From the NCBI GenBank assembly GCA_001897855.1, contig MKUO01000007.1:124001-188000 (forward strand): DNA of 64,000 nucleotides, in the 5' to 3' direction. Source of the stretch: Bacteroidetes bacterium 43-93 (GTDB taxonomy: Bacteria; Bacteroidota; Bacteroidia; Chitinophagales; Chitinophagaceae). The translations under genes were made by a program, and so were the position numbers. Positions 1 through 9,480 of the stretch are shown here, in pieces. Numbering within the stretch: the stretch's first letter is position 1; every line of letters begins with the position of its first letter. Below the pieces are notes generated by a model. That model worked only from the letters and a program-made list of their open reading frames with translations. It was not told the origin of the DNA and did not search any database.

Positions 1-1299
1 AGCCACAGCTATTACATTAGCAACGATGAACAATAACGGGAAGATGTGGAAATAATAAACAACCAAAGGCGCCACCAGTATCTCTGCTGCAATACTCGCA
101 GCGATAGCTGCCCAAATGAATTGCAATAGTTTATTCTTTGGATTCACCCATTTGTATATTGGCGTGTAAAACAGTATCAAAGAAAGCACGGCAAGGAATG
201 ATAACTGGAAGCCAACAGCAAACAACCACATAGGTTGAGCACATAAGAGTATAAACGCAGTAGCCAGCAAATGGTTCAGGCTGTTGTTGCTCTTTTCTAA
301 TGCAAAGCCAATACCCAGTATCGTAAACATAATGGCAGAGCGAACAGCTGATGGTGGCGCGCCTGCCATTACTACATACACCCATATCAACGGAATAGCT
401 ACTATGTATTTTATCCAATGGTATTTCCGGTGTTTGATCCACCCTAGCAAAAAACTAATGATCGCAAAGAAGAACAGGATATGCGAGCCCGATATAGCCA
501 CAATGTGTATAATGCCGGTTTCTGAATATGCCTGTCGCATAGCACTGTCCATATTTACTTCATCCCCTATCAGCATGGCCTGCATTAACCCTTCTGTTGC
601 TTTATCGGGCAGGTGGTGCTGCAATTGTGCTGTACACCATTCATGCACACAATTGATCCACGACCTGCTTCCTGCCGATGTATTCACCTTTACGATCTTA
701 TCTATTGACGCAAATTGCAGGTGGTAAATATTATTCAGCGCGCAGTACCGGTTATAATCGAATTCGTACGGATTACCTGCGTTTTTTATAGGTTGCCATG
801 CAGCAGGAATGATCAATGTATCACCTTCTGCAATGCCTTCAATACGTTCGTCTTTATATACATAAACAAAAGCTTTGCCTGTAGAGGTGCTTACGACACT
901 ATCGCGAATATTACCGATCACAGAAACATCCAGCTTCCATGTCTTGTCTTTTTCTGCTGGCGGCTTATTTACTCTTGCTATAAAGGCATCAGGTTCCTGC
1001 CTGCCCATCCAATGTTCGTTTTGTTTCACATCGGTATTAAAGCTTAGCAACCATCCTGCAGCAATAAGTGTAGTATTCAGTAAAATGAATTGAAGAATAT
1101 CAACTGCTGTGCTTCGCTTCTTAAAAAAATGAAACCCTGTAAATAGTACCGAACCGGCTATGAGTATGCTCCATATCCATGATGCGTGAATGCCTGCAAC
1201 ATTTTGATAAACGAGTATCCCTGCTATAAGTGGAAGCAGCAGCCGGAAGAAAGGTGCTCGTTCCCAAAAGTAGGCTTCATGGGTAGGCCAGCGTTTCAT
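1..1299 (-). CDS. comEC: ComEC/Rec2-family competence protein, partial (C-terminus outside window)
   Basis: The frame is open from ATG at 1299 to the left edge, so 433 N-terminal residues are visible and the rest lies outside the window. The protein begins with two hydrophobic segments, continues with a soluble OB-like stretch (DUF4131 type), and then has the family hallmark GDE...(Y)SETGIIHIVAISGSHI followed by many membrane helices (Competence domain). ComEC forms the inner-membrane channel through which single-stranded DNA enters during transformation; in Bacteroidota most members also carry a C-terminal metallo-beta-lactamase domain, which cannot be checked here. The start lies 3 bases after the stop of the upstream TPR gene, so it is probably the last or a distal gene of the fadN-TPR operon. 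Competence itself is an inference. Confidence 0.88.
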   Translation of the reverse strand, partial: MKRWPTHEAYFWERAPFFRLLLPLIAGILVYQNVAGIHASWIWSILIAGSVLFTGFHFFKKRSTAVDILQFILLNTTLIAAGWLLSFNTDVKQNEHWMGRQEPDAFIARVNKPPAEKDKTWKLDVSVIGNIRDSVVSTSTGKAFVYVYKDERIEGIAEGDTLIIPAAWQPIKNAGNPYEFDYNRYCALNNIYHLQFASIDKIVKVNTSAGSRSWINCVHEWCTAQLQHHLPDKATEGLMQAMLIGDEVNMDSAMRQAYSETGIIHIVAISGSHILFFFAIISFLLGWIKHRKYHWIKYIVAIPLIWVYVVMAGAPPSAVRSAIMFTILGIGFALEKSNNSLNHLLATAFILLCAQPMWLFAVGFQLSFLAVLSLILFYTPIYKWVNPKNKLLQFIWAAIAASIAAEILVAPLVVYYFHIFPLLFIVANVIAVA

Positions 1300-1302
1300 G
1301 TA

Positions 1303-3144
1303 TTAAGGCATCGGGGTTCCTGCCTGCAGGGCATTTAGTTTATTACGGGCTGTTTGTACATAAGTACTGCCGGGATAATCTATGATCAGTTGTTCATAGT
1401 ATTTTTTTGCCTCCTCCGGCTTCTTCAGGTATTTCTCATAGATAGTTGCCGTGCGAAATACGGCATCATCACCCAGCACATCCTTGCCATACTTCTCATA
1501 CACTTCTTTTAGCAGGCCCAAGGCTCTGTCATACTCGCGATGCTTTTGTGCTAAGGTAGCTTTCTGCATCAGTATATCATCTTTCAGCGGATGATCCGGG
1601 AAGTTAGTGGCGATGCTGTCTAGCAATGCTTCTGCCTCTTTGTCTTTGTTCTGGAACAGCAGCAGGTCGGCATAAGCATATCGTTGCAGCGGCACCATAT
1701 TGCTATCCGGCGGAATGTTCTCCGTTATTAATATGGATAAATAGAGTGCATCATTGGCTATTAGCTCAGATGTAGATGCTTTCAGTACGGTAAGCTGTGT
1801 CTGCGCCCAGCCAAAATCGTTGCGGTAATACGCCAGTTTCGCATTGCGAAAGCGGGCTTCTTCGCCAAGTATATCTTCACGGAAGGTTTTATCTACCTGG
1901 CTATAGAGCAGGGTGGCATCCCATATCTTATCTATAAGCACATAATAATCGCCCAGTTGTAGTTTGGCCTCGCCTATCAGGTTTCTGTTGGCGGCCTGTT
2001 CTTTGATCAGTTGCTCCAGTGTGCCTATAGCTTTTGGTACATCATCAATGTATTGCGCCTCCAGCCTTGCATAATCCCGGATGATCTCAGTCGCCTTATA
2101 TTGCGGTGCTTCTGCAAAAAAGGTTTCGTATTCTTTCGCGAGTTGCTGCGCATCTTCTTTTTTAAACTCGGGGTTATTTTCCAGCGCTTCAAATGCAGTG
2201 GATAGTTTCTCCGCTTTAGCCATGATATAGCCCGGCGATGATGCACCCTTATCTATCACCTCATCATAAGCTTTGATCGCTATATCATAATGCCCTGTTT
2301 TGGCTGCGAATTGCGCAAAATTCAATATACGGCTGCCTTGTTCTCGGTTACGTTCATCCAGCGCTATTGCCTGTATCAGCGCGCCATCCCAATCGTCTTT
2401 TTGAGTGTATAGCCAGGTAAGCAGCTCGCTGTAAAAGCTGTTTTGTGGTTGTTCATTAATGAGTTTAATCAGTGTTTTTTGTGCTGTCTGTAGTTTTTTT
2501 GGATCATTACCAATGATGTCGAGCAAACCTGCTTTAGTATCATCCGTATTGTTCAGCATAAAGCCCATAGGCGCCGTGGCCAGCATCACACTGATGGCTT
2601 GCTCTATGTTGCCTTGTTCGGCATATAAGTGCGATAATGGGCCCGAATACATGCTCGGTATCTGCAACAGGTGCCTTGTCTGCTCATATGTTTTTATCGC
2701 CAGCTCATCTTTATGCATATCCCTGAAGCGCTTTGCCATCAGCTGGGTAAGCATATCGTCCCCATTCAGGTATTTGAATGCTTCATCAAATTCATCATTG
2801 GCTTTTTTCTCCTTACCCATCGCCAGGTACACCCTGCCCATATCTATATAGGGTAGCGGATTGCCCGGCATCAGCTTTTTCCGCTCGTCAATGATGCGTT
2901 CCGCTTTTTTGTATTCCTTCGCTGTAAGCAATACCTGCAGGTATTCTCCATACACCCCCTCTTCCTGTTTGTTTTGTTCATAGAATGTTTGATACATGTC
3001 TATGGCAACATTATAGTTTTGCTGCGCAACAAGATTGCGCGCGGTGGTAAGCGGGTCCTGTGGTTCCGATTGTGCAATAGCTACCCCGCACCACAAAAGC
3101 AGTGCAGGAATCATAAGTATATTTCTCAAATTTCTCTTCCGCAT
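1303..3144 (-). CDS. Secreted tetratricopeptide-repeat protein
   Basis: This 613-residue protein starts with a signal peptide (basic start, hydrophobic core, cleavage near AIA-Q at residues 22-25) and then consists almost entirely of helical TPR-like repeats. The C-terminal repeats resemble the YbgF/outer-membrane-assembly type, for example a unit ending YEQLIIDYPGSTYVQTARNK. No enzymatic domain is visible. TPR proteins of this kind act as periplasmic scaffolds; the partner is unknown. It lies 12 bases downstream of a secreted hypothetical gene and 3 bases upstream of comEC, which suggests one transcript. Signal peptide and repeats are seen in sequence; the scaffold role is inferred. Confidence 0.8.
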   Translation of the reverse strand: MRKRNLRNILMIPALLLWCGVAIAQSEPQDPLTTARNLVAQQNYNVAIDMYQTFYEQNKQEEGVYGEYLQVLLTAKEYKKAERIIDERKKLMPGNPLPYIDMGRVYLAMGKEKKANDEFDEAFKYLNGDDMLTQLMAKRFRDMHKDELAIKTYEQTRHLLQIPSMYSGPLSHLYAEQGNIEQAISVMLATAPMGFMLNNTDDTKAGLLDIIGNDPKKLQTAQKTLIKLINEQPQNSFYSELLTWLYTQKDDWDGALIQAIALDERNREQGSRILNFAQFAAKTGHYDIAIKAYDEVIDKGASSPGYIMAKAEKLSTAFEALENNPEFKKEDAQQLAKEYETFFAEAPQYKATEIIRDYARLEAQYIDDVPKAIGTLEQLIKEQAANRNLIGEAKLQLGDYYVLIDKIWDATLLYSQVDKTFREDILGEEARFRNAKLAYYRNDFGWAQTQLTVLKASTSELIANDALYLSILITENIPPDSNMVPLQRYAYADLLLFQNKDKEAEALLDSIATNFPDHPLKDDILMQKATLAQKHREYDRALGLLKEVYEKYGKDVLGDDAVFRTATIYEKYLKKPEEAKKYYEQLIIDYPGSTYVQTARNKLNALQAGTPMP

Positions 3145-3156
3145 GTACGTTACCGG

Positions 3157-3984
3157 TTACTTCGCATTTTTATCATACACAAATTTGTCGCCATCGTACA
3201 CATACACCATATAATTGCCGGTAACCTTATCGTTCGCCACTTCGGGTATATATAGTTTCTGCTTGTCCAGGTGCAGGGTATAATCTTCTTTCATCTTTTT
3301 AAAATCGTAATTGGCAGAATAGTCATAGCTATATTCCAGCTTGCTCTTTGTTTCATAAGCTCCCTGGAAGATAGGCGCATCTGTCAGCTTATCGCCTTCA
3401 ATTTTATATGCGTGCACACCTTTCAGCATATTGCCATTAGCTGTTATGCTGTTATACATGGCCAGGTAATAAGTACTTCGCAACCCGCTCATCACTATTA
3501 TTTCTGTGTAGGTAACGCCGGGGTCTGGCCCGTCGCCGGTGTACTTAGATATATCATTGAATACCTGCGCCCTGCTGCCACCGGCAACTATGTACTGCGC
3601 TACTATATCAAAAAAATGGGCACCGGTACCTGTTTGCGTATCCCAGCTATAGAACCTCAGTTTCTTATCTGCAGATGTTACGATCTTCATATCCGTATTT
3701 TCCAGCGATGGAAATACCGATGTGCTTAACAGCCCGGGTTGCTTATTACATACATCCGCCAGGTAATCCAGTAGCATCTTGTTGGCGACAGCTACAGAAT
3801 CATCTGCGTTCACGGCAGTGGCAAACGTGGTATCGTCGGGCGAATAATCAAACCGCCAGTATTGTATATGCTTCAGATGCCAGCCTATACGCTGTTCTAC
3901 AGCAGATGTGCCGGTTTGAGCCAGCATTGGTTTGCCTGCAGCCATCAGAAATAATAACAATAGTAACGGGATGATATAGCGCAT
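3157..3984 (-). CDS. Secreted protein of unknown function
   Basis: I do not recognise a named family. The frame is open further upstream to 4062, but the ATG at 3984 gives a clean signal peptide (short basic start, a leucine-rich core, cleavage near LAQ at about residue 23) and avoids overlap with fadN, so I chose it. The mature protein of about 250 residues is rich in aspartate, tyrosine and aromatic residues and looks like a beta-rich secreted or periplasmic domain; there is no lipobox and no sorting domain. It sits 10 bases after the fadN stop and 12 bases before the TPR gene, so it is probably co-transcribed with them. Confidence 0.7.
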   Translation of the reverse strand: MRYIIPLLLLLFLMAAGKPMLAQTGTSAVEQRIGWHLKHIQYWRFDYSPDDTTFATAVNADDSVAVANKMLLDYLADVCNKQPGLLSTSVFPSLENTDMKIVTSADKKLRFYSWDTQTGTGAHFFDIVAQYIVAGGSRAQVFNDISKYTGDGPDPGVTYTEIIVMSGLRSTYYLAMYNSITANGNMLKGVHAYKIEGDKLTDAPIFQGAYETKSKLEYSYDYSANYDFKKMKEDYTLHLDKQKLYIPEVANDKVTGNYMVYVYDGDKFVYDKNAK

Positions 3985-3994
3985 AACGTATAGA

Positions 3995-6397
3995 TTAGTT
4001 ACGTAACGGTTTTCCTGTTTGCAGTATGCTTTGCAGCCTTTCCAGCGTTTTCTTTTCACCACACAGGCTCAGGAATGCTTCGCGTTCCAGGTCCAGCAGG
4101 TATTGCTCACTTACCAGTGTAGCTGCGCTCAGATCGCCGCCACACATGACATGCGCCAGCTTGCCTGCTATCTTCAGATCATAATCGCTGATGTAGTTAC
4201 CACGCCACATGCCATGTGTACCTGCCAGTATCGGCCCGAGGCCGCCACGTCCCTGCACCTTGATGTCTGTACGCTGTATAGGTTGTGTATAGCCTTGCTC
4301 ATGCATCATCAGCACTTTGCGTTTTGCATCTGCAATACGCCTGTCGGGGTTGATGGAGATGCCGTCCCTTCCTTTGCGCAGTATAGACATTTCAAATGCC
4401 TCTTGTGCCGATGTAGATACTTTCGCCGTACCGATATTGATGAACAGCTGCTGTAAATAGTTCAGTTCGATATCTTCTTTAATGTTCCTGTCGCTGGCAT
4501 GTACGGTCATCTCCTTGGTGCCGCCACCGCCGGGTATCAGGCCTACACCCAGTTCCACAAGTCCTATATAGCTTTCTGCTGCTGCCTGTACGGCATCCGC
4601 GTGCAGGCACATTTCGCAGCCACCGCCTAATGTCAGTCCATGAGGGGCTACTACTACCGGTATACTGCTGTAACGCAGGCGCATGGTGGTGTTCTGGAAC
4701 TGGCGCACTGCCATATCCAGCTCATCATATTCCTGTTCAGCGGCAAACATAAAGATCAGTCCTACATTAGCACCCGCACTAAAGTTGGCGCCACCATTAG
4801 CGATCACTAATCCTTTGTATTGTTCCTCTGCTATAGCAATGGATTTATTCACACCTTCCAGCACTTCACCGCCAATAGTATTCATCTTGGTATTCCAGCG
4901 GAGCGCTACCACGCCATCTCCAATGTCATACAGTTTGCAGGCGCTGTTTTTCCATACCACTTTCTCATCCATGTGCTCCAGCAGTATAAAGGTGCCTGAT
5001 CCCGGTATAGGTTGGTATGTTTGGGTGCGTATATCGTAGTATTTCCTTTGTCCGTTCTCTGTTTTGTAGAAGCTGGTATTGCCTTTTGCCAGCATCTCCC
5101 GTACCCAGTCTGCCGCTTTAATGCCCGCGGCATCCATGTGCTCCAGTACTTTTTGTACGCCCAGCACGTCCCAGCTTTCAAATGCACCTATCTCCCAGCC
5201 AAAGCCGGCTTTCAATGCATCATCTACTTTGTATAATTCGTCCGCTATCTCCGGAATGCGGTTGCTGGCGTAGGCAAACAGCATATGGTGAAACAGGCGA
5301 TAGAATTCACCGGCCTTATCCTGTCCGTTGTATAATACTTTCAGGCGTTGTGCCAGGTCGTCTATTGGTTTTGCGGCTTCAATGGTGGCAAATTTGGTTT
5401 TCACCTTCGGGCCGTATTCCATGGTTTCCAGGTTCAGCGTCAGTATCTCTGATTTGCCTTTTTCACCCTTCACTTTTTTGTAAAAACCTTGTCCTGTTTT
5501 ATCTCCCAGCCATTTGTTTTCCACCATTTTATCAAGGAATGGCGGCATCTTGAATATATCTTTTGCTTCATCGTCCGGCACGTTTTGTGGCAATGCCTTG
5601 GCCACATGCACCAGCGTATCCAGCCCTACTACATCGCCCGTGCGGAACGTGGCAGACTTAGGGCGGCCCATAATAGTGCCCGTCAGCGAATCTATTTCGT
5701 CTACGTTCATCCCTAATTGCTGCATAGCATGGAACACCGCCATAAAGCCAAACACACCTACACGGTTAGCAATAAATGCAGGCGTGTCTTTACACAATAC
5801 GGTGGTTTTACCCAGGTGCCTGTCGCCATATTCCATCAGGAAGTCGATCACTTCTTTTTTGGTATGTGGCGCCGGTATGATCTCCAGCAGGCGCAGGTAG
5901 CGCGGCGGGTTGAAGAAGTGGGTTCCGCAGAAGTTTTGCTGAAAGTCTTCGCTTCTGCCTTCGCTCATCATATGTATCGGTATGCCCGATGTATTGGTAG
6001 TAATGAGTGTACCCGGCTTGCGGTATTTTTCTATTTGTTCAAATACTTTTTGCTTAATGTCCAGGCGCTCTACCACGGCTTCCAGCACCCAGTCGCAGTC
6101 TGCTATCAGGTGCAGGTCATCATCCAGGTTGCCTATTTTTATATTATTGGCTACTTCTTTGGTATATACCGCGCTTGGTTTCGATTTCAGCGTTGCCTGC
6201 AGGGCCTCACTTACAATGCGGTTGCGTACTTGCTTGCTTTCTAATGTTAATCCTTTCGCCTTTTCTGCTTCAGTCAATTCTCTTGGTACAATGTCCAATA
6301 ACAATGCCTGTACGCCTATACCTGCAAAATGGCAGGCAATACGGCTGCCCATAACCCCGCTACCCACTACCGCCACTTTACGAATAGCCCTGTTCAT
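3995..6397 (-). CDS. fadN: 3-hydroxyacyl-CoA dehydrogenase / enoyl-CoA hydratase fusion (FadN type)
   Basis: The 800-residue protein should catalyse the hydration and NAD-dependent dehydrogenation steps of fatty-acid beta-oxidation. The order is dehydrogenase first: GxGxxG at residues 12-17 (GSGVMG), the dehydrogenase signature with CGTHFFNPP near residue 156, then two 3HCDH C-domains, and an enoyl-CoA hydratase domain from about residue 480 with oxyanion-hole stretches HGLTLGGGCEM near 585 and GLIPGGGG near 620. This order is that of Bacillus FadN (YusL), the reverse of E. coli FadB, and the length matches. No thiolase or acyl-CoA dehydrogenase is adjacent. It probably heads the operon that runs to comEC. 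The symbol is by architecture, not by a search. Confidence 0.9.
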   Translation of the reverse strand: MNRAIRKVAVVGSGVMGSRIACHFAGIGVQALLLDIVPRELTEAEKAKGLTLESKQVRNRIVSEALQATLKSKPSAVYTKEVANNIKIGNLDDDLHLIADCDWVLEAVVERLDIKQKVFEQIEKYRKPGTLITTNTSGIPIHMMSEGRSEDFQQNFCGTHFFNPPRYLRLLEIIPAPHTKKEVIDFLMEYGDRHLGKTTVLCKDTPAFIANRVGVFGFMAVFHAMQQLGMNVDEIDSLTGTIMGRPKSATFRTGDVVGLDTLVHVAKALPQNVPDDEAKDIFKMPPFLDKMVENKWLGDKTGQGFYKKVKGEKGKSEILTLNLETMEYGPKVKTKFATIEAAKPIDDLAQRLKVLYNGQDKAGEFYRLFHHMLFAYASNRIPEIADELYKVDDALKAGFGWEIGAFESWDVLGVQKVLEHMDAAGIKAADWVREMLAKGNTSFYKTENGQRKYYDIRTQTYQPIPGSGTFILLEHMDEKVVWKNSACKLYDIGDGVVALRWNTKMNTIGGEVLEGVNKSIAIAEEQYKGLVIANGGANFSAGANVGLIFMFAAEQEYDELDMAVRQFQNTTMRLRYSSIPVVVAPHGLTLGGGCEMCLHADAVQAAAESYIGLVELGVGLIPGGGGTKEMTVHASDRNIKEDIELNYLQQLFINIGTAKVSTSAQEAFEMSILRKGRDGISINPDRRIADAKRKVLMMHEQGYTQPIQRTDIKVQGRGGLGPILAGTHGMWRGNYISDYDLKIAGKLAHVMCGGDLSAATLVSEQYLLDLEREAFLSLCGEKKTLERLQSILQTGKPLRN

Positions 6398-6504
6398 ATA
6401 TCCTTAATTTTTGGTACCACAATTTAACTAAAAACATGCAGTATGTGCGTGATTATGTTAATCTTAACAGTGCGGTAATCCCCTGTGTGTTATGGCGATT
6501 TTCA

Positions 6505-7965
6505 CTATTTGTAGTAGCTGCTGATAGGCCAGAGGGTAAAGTTCTGTTGCAAAAGCTCTTTGGAGGGATGCGCATACACAAAATATCCTGCTATGTGCGC
6601 CTGTTCACCCGGCAGATTCAAGGAGCCATCGTACCCGACAATAGCAACAGGCTTGCCTGTGTAAAATGCCTTATCCACCGACTTGTTGTAAACAGGGCAC
6701 CGGTCGGGTATTTCCTGCTGCCGGGCTATTACCTGCTCATGGCTATAATACATGATCTGCCATTGCAGCATCCAGTCGGGCACATACACATGGTGGATGT
6801 TTCCTTCTTCCAGGTAGCTTATTAGTTGTAGCAGTTCTTGTCGTTTTGTTTTGCAGAAGCTATAGTCGTGAAGCGTAAGCAACCCTGTTAACCCCGTAAT
6901 ACATACAACAGCCAGGGATGTTTTGGCAGCTCTCAATCTGGTCAGGTTATTTAAGAATAGTTGCAGGGTAAGCAAGGTGCAGCCTGTAACGGGTAGCATA
7001 TATCTTGGCTCCATCTTCAGGGAGGGTATCGTTGCCAGCAAGCTCAGCAATATTCCCAATGCTGAAGATACAAACAGGGAATTTCTCTTTTTTAAACTGT
7101 AAAAAATAGCGATTAAGATCAGCCCGTAAGCTAATATCGAAAATAGGATGGCAAAGGAAGCATTCACCGCATTAGGCGCAGCTATATAGTCAAAGAAATA
7201 ATCTCCGTGCAGGTGGGCATATAAATAGGCAGGTATGCGTAATACGTTTTGCAGCAAGTCACCCTGCTCCGCATAAACAACATAGTGACGTACTGTCAAT
7301 TGCTCTTTATATATGGCGAAAGCGCCAAAGCTGCACAAGGCTGTAATAATAAAGCTCGCGGTGAATCTTCTTTTTTTTTCTTTTACCAGCCGGTAGATGA
7401 TAATAGGTAATAGCCCCGGTATCCAAAGCGCCTGCGATTCGTAAATGAGAGATATCAGCGCACCTGCCAATACCCAGGTAATAATCCTTCTTGATGCCGC
7501 GGGATGCATCACCAGGTATAGCAATATCCACCCAAGTGTAAAGGCTGTAAGGTATCCGCCCCTTGCTTTCATAGACCATACAGCCCATGCCGGAGAGCAG
7601 ATAAACAGTAGGGTGATGAGTAGTGGTATCACTCTTTCCTTACTTACCAGGTTCAGGGTTTTATAAAAGAATACAATACCTATGATCCACAACACCAGCA
7701 TGGCTATTTTCACAGATATATCGCTCACACCACCAATGGCATAAATTGCGGTTATAGCTGTTGTCTCCACCAGCGTAAAACCGTATGCCTGCCCCCAAAA
7801 TATCGGGCTGATCTCCCCTTTATAGTATTGATGATCTGCCATTAATCCCACCGTGCATTCATCAATATCCAGCATACGGTTCGGACTGCACAGCATGGGT
7901 AATCTTGTTGCGATACACAGCAACACCAGCAAAGGAATAACGATATAGGAACGGTACTGCTTCAT
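6505..7965 (-). CDS. GT-C-fold membrane glycosyltransferase-like protein (paralog 1)
   Basis: The 486-residue protein has about ten hydrophobic segments. After the first there is an acidic loop, DIDE at residues 33-36, as in lipid-linked-sugar-dependent GT-C enzymes (PMT/ArnT-like), where such acidic residues bind metal or the acceptor. A conserved FWGQ-YGF stretch and KARGGYLTAFTLG follow. A C-terminal soluble part of about 100 residues ends the protein. It overlaps its upstream paralog by 4 bases, and the two align from residue 1 with the acidic motif at identical positions, so they arose by tandem duplication. The sugar donor and acceptor (glycan or protein) cannot be told. Confidence 0.75.
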   Translation of the reverse strand: MKQYRSYIVIPLLVLLCIATRLPMLCSPNRMLDIDECTVGLMADHQYYKGEISPIFWGQAYGFTLVETTAITAIYAIGGVSDISVKIAMLVLWIIGIVFFYKTLNLVSKERVIPLLITLLFICSPAWAVWSMKARGGYLTAFTLGWILLYLVMHPAASRRIITWVLAGALISLIYESQALWIPGLLPIIIYRLVKEKKRRFTASFIITALCSFGAFAIYKEQLTVRHYVVYAEQGDLLQNVLRIPAYLYAHLHGDYFFDYIAAPNAVNASFAILFSILAYGLILIAIFYSLKKRNSLFVSSALGILLSLLATIPSLKMEPRYMLPVTGCTLLTLQLFLNNLTRLRAAKTSLAVVCITGLTGLLTLHDYSFCKTKRQELLQLISYLEEGNIHHVYVPDWMLQWQIMYYSHEQVIARQQEIPDRCPVYNKSVDKAFYTGKPVAIVGYDGSLNLPGEQAHIAGYFVYAHPSKELLQQNFTLWPISSYYK

Positions 7966-9410
7966 TTATAGGTAAACCCAAAGTTTTTACTTAGTTCAGA
8001 TTTGGGCATGTTTTCCATCACATAGATATAGTCAAAATAGATCTGCCCATGTACGTTCAGCCCGAAGTAGTCGTCCGATAATCCCACCAATGCGGTTGGT
8101 TGGCCACTGTCCAGCGCGGCATCTATTTTCTGATGGTAGGGTAAATACCGCCATCCATAAGGCCGCTCTCTGCATATCACCTGTTCGTTAGCATAAAAAT
8201 TCAACTGCCACGTTAGGTAAAAATCATTCGAGAAAGTATAATATATATTGTGTTGCCGAAGGTGATGAACAGCTTTCTTAAGTGATTGTGCGGTCACTAC
8301 TGAGTAGGTAAATTCCTTGAATTGTACCAGGGATATTATTCCTGCTATCATTAAAATTCCTGTTACCCCATAATACACTTTACGTATCTGTATCTTGTTC
8401 ACCAATAATTGTAAAGTGATCAAAAAATAACCCATCACAGGCAGCAAGTAGCGGTAATGCTTTTCCGGTGGAAGGACAGATACCAGTATTGCCGATAATA
8501 ACATGATTGCGGTCAGCAACAATAGAGCATTTCTCCTCCCCGCAGTAAAAGACAACACTAAAACGATCAATATCAGTATACAATAGGCATATGCTGTAAA
8601 AGACTGTAGAAAGCTTACCTGTTTTATTTCAAAAAAGAAATAATTGCCGTGCAGAGAATGATACAATGCTGTCGGTACACGCAGCAAATGCCCTGCCCAG
8701 TCTTTAGGGGCAGAATAAGCTTCCGGTACATGAAAGTTGGGTAGCGTTTGCGTATAAAAATGGAAACCAACCCACACTATAGCAGTAGCTAGAATAAACC
8801 CGGTTGCTTGTGTTACGTTCGTTTGACGGATCAGAAAATACAGACAAAACAACAACATCCCGGGGAACCAAAGGATCATGCTCTCATAAATTATGGCCAG
8901 TAATACACCATTCAATATCCACCCCCATATAGTGTTTCCTTCTTTATTAAAGAGCCGGTATAGTAATATGGATGACAAGGTAAAAGCCGTCAGGTAGCCG
9001 CCCCTCGCCTTCATAGACCATTCTGCCCATGCGGGTACGGTAATAAAGAGCAGTGTTAGTATCAGCGGTACATATTTGTTCGCATGGTTGATGCGGCAGA
9101 GTGCTTTATAAAGGTAGATCACCCCAATGATAAATAGTGTAAGCATGGCAGATTTCACTGCAATGGCGGTTACGCCCATCATACTGTAAAAAGGTAGTAT
9201 AAAAAGCTCTTCTATCAGCGAAAACCCATATTGCTGACCCCAGAAAAAAAGCGGGAACTCTTTGCCCTGCCACATATGCTTGGCCATCAGTGCCACCACG
9301 CATTCGTCCGGGTCCAGTAGCATTTTTGGGCTCAGCATCGCCGGCAGGCGTGTTGCTATGCACAAGGCAATAATAAGCAGTATAGAAGCAGCAGGCGTTA
9401 ACCTTTTCAT
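7962..9410 (-). CDS. GT-C-fold membrane glycosyltransferase-like protein (paralog 2)
   Basis: This 482-residue membrane protein is the upstream member of the tandem pair. It shares with its neighbour the CIATRLP segment, the acidic loop (DPDE at 33-36), the FFWGQ-YGF motif and the SMKARGGYLTAFTL stretch, and has a similar helix pattern and C-terminal soluble tail. It is likely an undecaprenyl- or polyprenyl-phosphate-sugar-using transferase of the inner membrane, by analogy with GT-C families; the reaction is inferred. It is divergent from the L,D-transpeptidase gene, with a short shared regulatory region at 9411-9480 that holds a dyad. Confidence 0.75.
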   Translation of the reverse strand: MKRLTPAASILLIIALCIATRLPAMLSPKMLLDPDECVVALMAKHMWQGKEFPLFFWGQQYGFSLIEELFILPFYSMMGVTAIAVKSAMLTLFIIGVIYLYKALCRINHANKYVPLILTLLFITVPAWAEWSMKARGGYLTAFTLSSILLYRLFNKEGNTIWGWILNGVLLAIIYESMILWFPGMLLFCLYFLIRQTNVTQATGFILATAIVWVGFHFYTQTLPNFHVPEAYSAPKDWAGHLLRVPTALYHSLHGNYFFFEIKQVSFLQSFTAYAYCILILIVLVLSFTAGRRNALLLLTAIMLLSAILVSVLPPEKHYRYLLPVMGYFLITLQLLVNKIQIRKVYYGVTGILMIAGIISLVQFKEFTYSVVTAQSLKKAVHHLRQHNIYYTFSNDFYLTWQLNFYANEQVICRERPYGWRYLPYHQKIDAALDSGQPTALVGLSDDYFGLNVHGQIYFDYIYVMENMPKSELSKNFGFTYK

Positions 9411-9431
9411 AAAGCATCGCTAAAATAGCTA

Positions 9432-9462
9432 ATTAATAACGCACCATGCGTGTGGAATTAAT
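9432..9462. promoter_or_regulatory. Dyad in divergent promoter region
   Basis: Between the divergently transcribed GT-C and L,D-transpeptidase genes there is an inner dyad ACGCA-CCA-TGCGT (9439-9451), flanked by ATTAAT on both sides (9432-9437 and 9457-9462). It could be an operator, but no family-specific consensus is recognised. Confidence 0.3.
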
Positions 9463-9480
9463 ACTTTGCACATGGTTGTT

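Noticed and set aside
4019-4456. 145-codon plus-strand frame near the fadN 3' end
   Set aside because: Opposite strand of fadN, no motif; treated as shadow.
5717-6244. 175-codon plus-strand frame within fadN
   Set aside because: Antisense shadow of a strongly supported enzyme.
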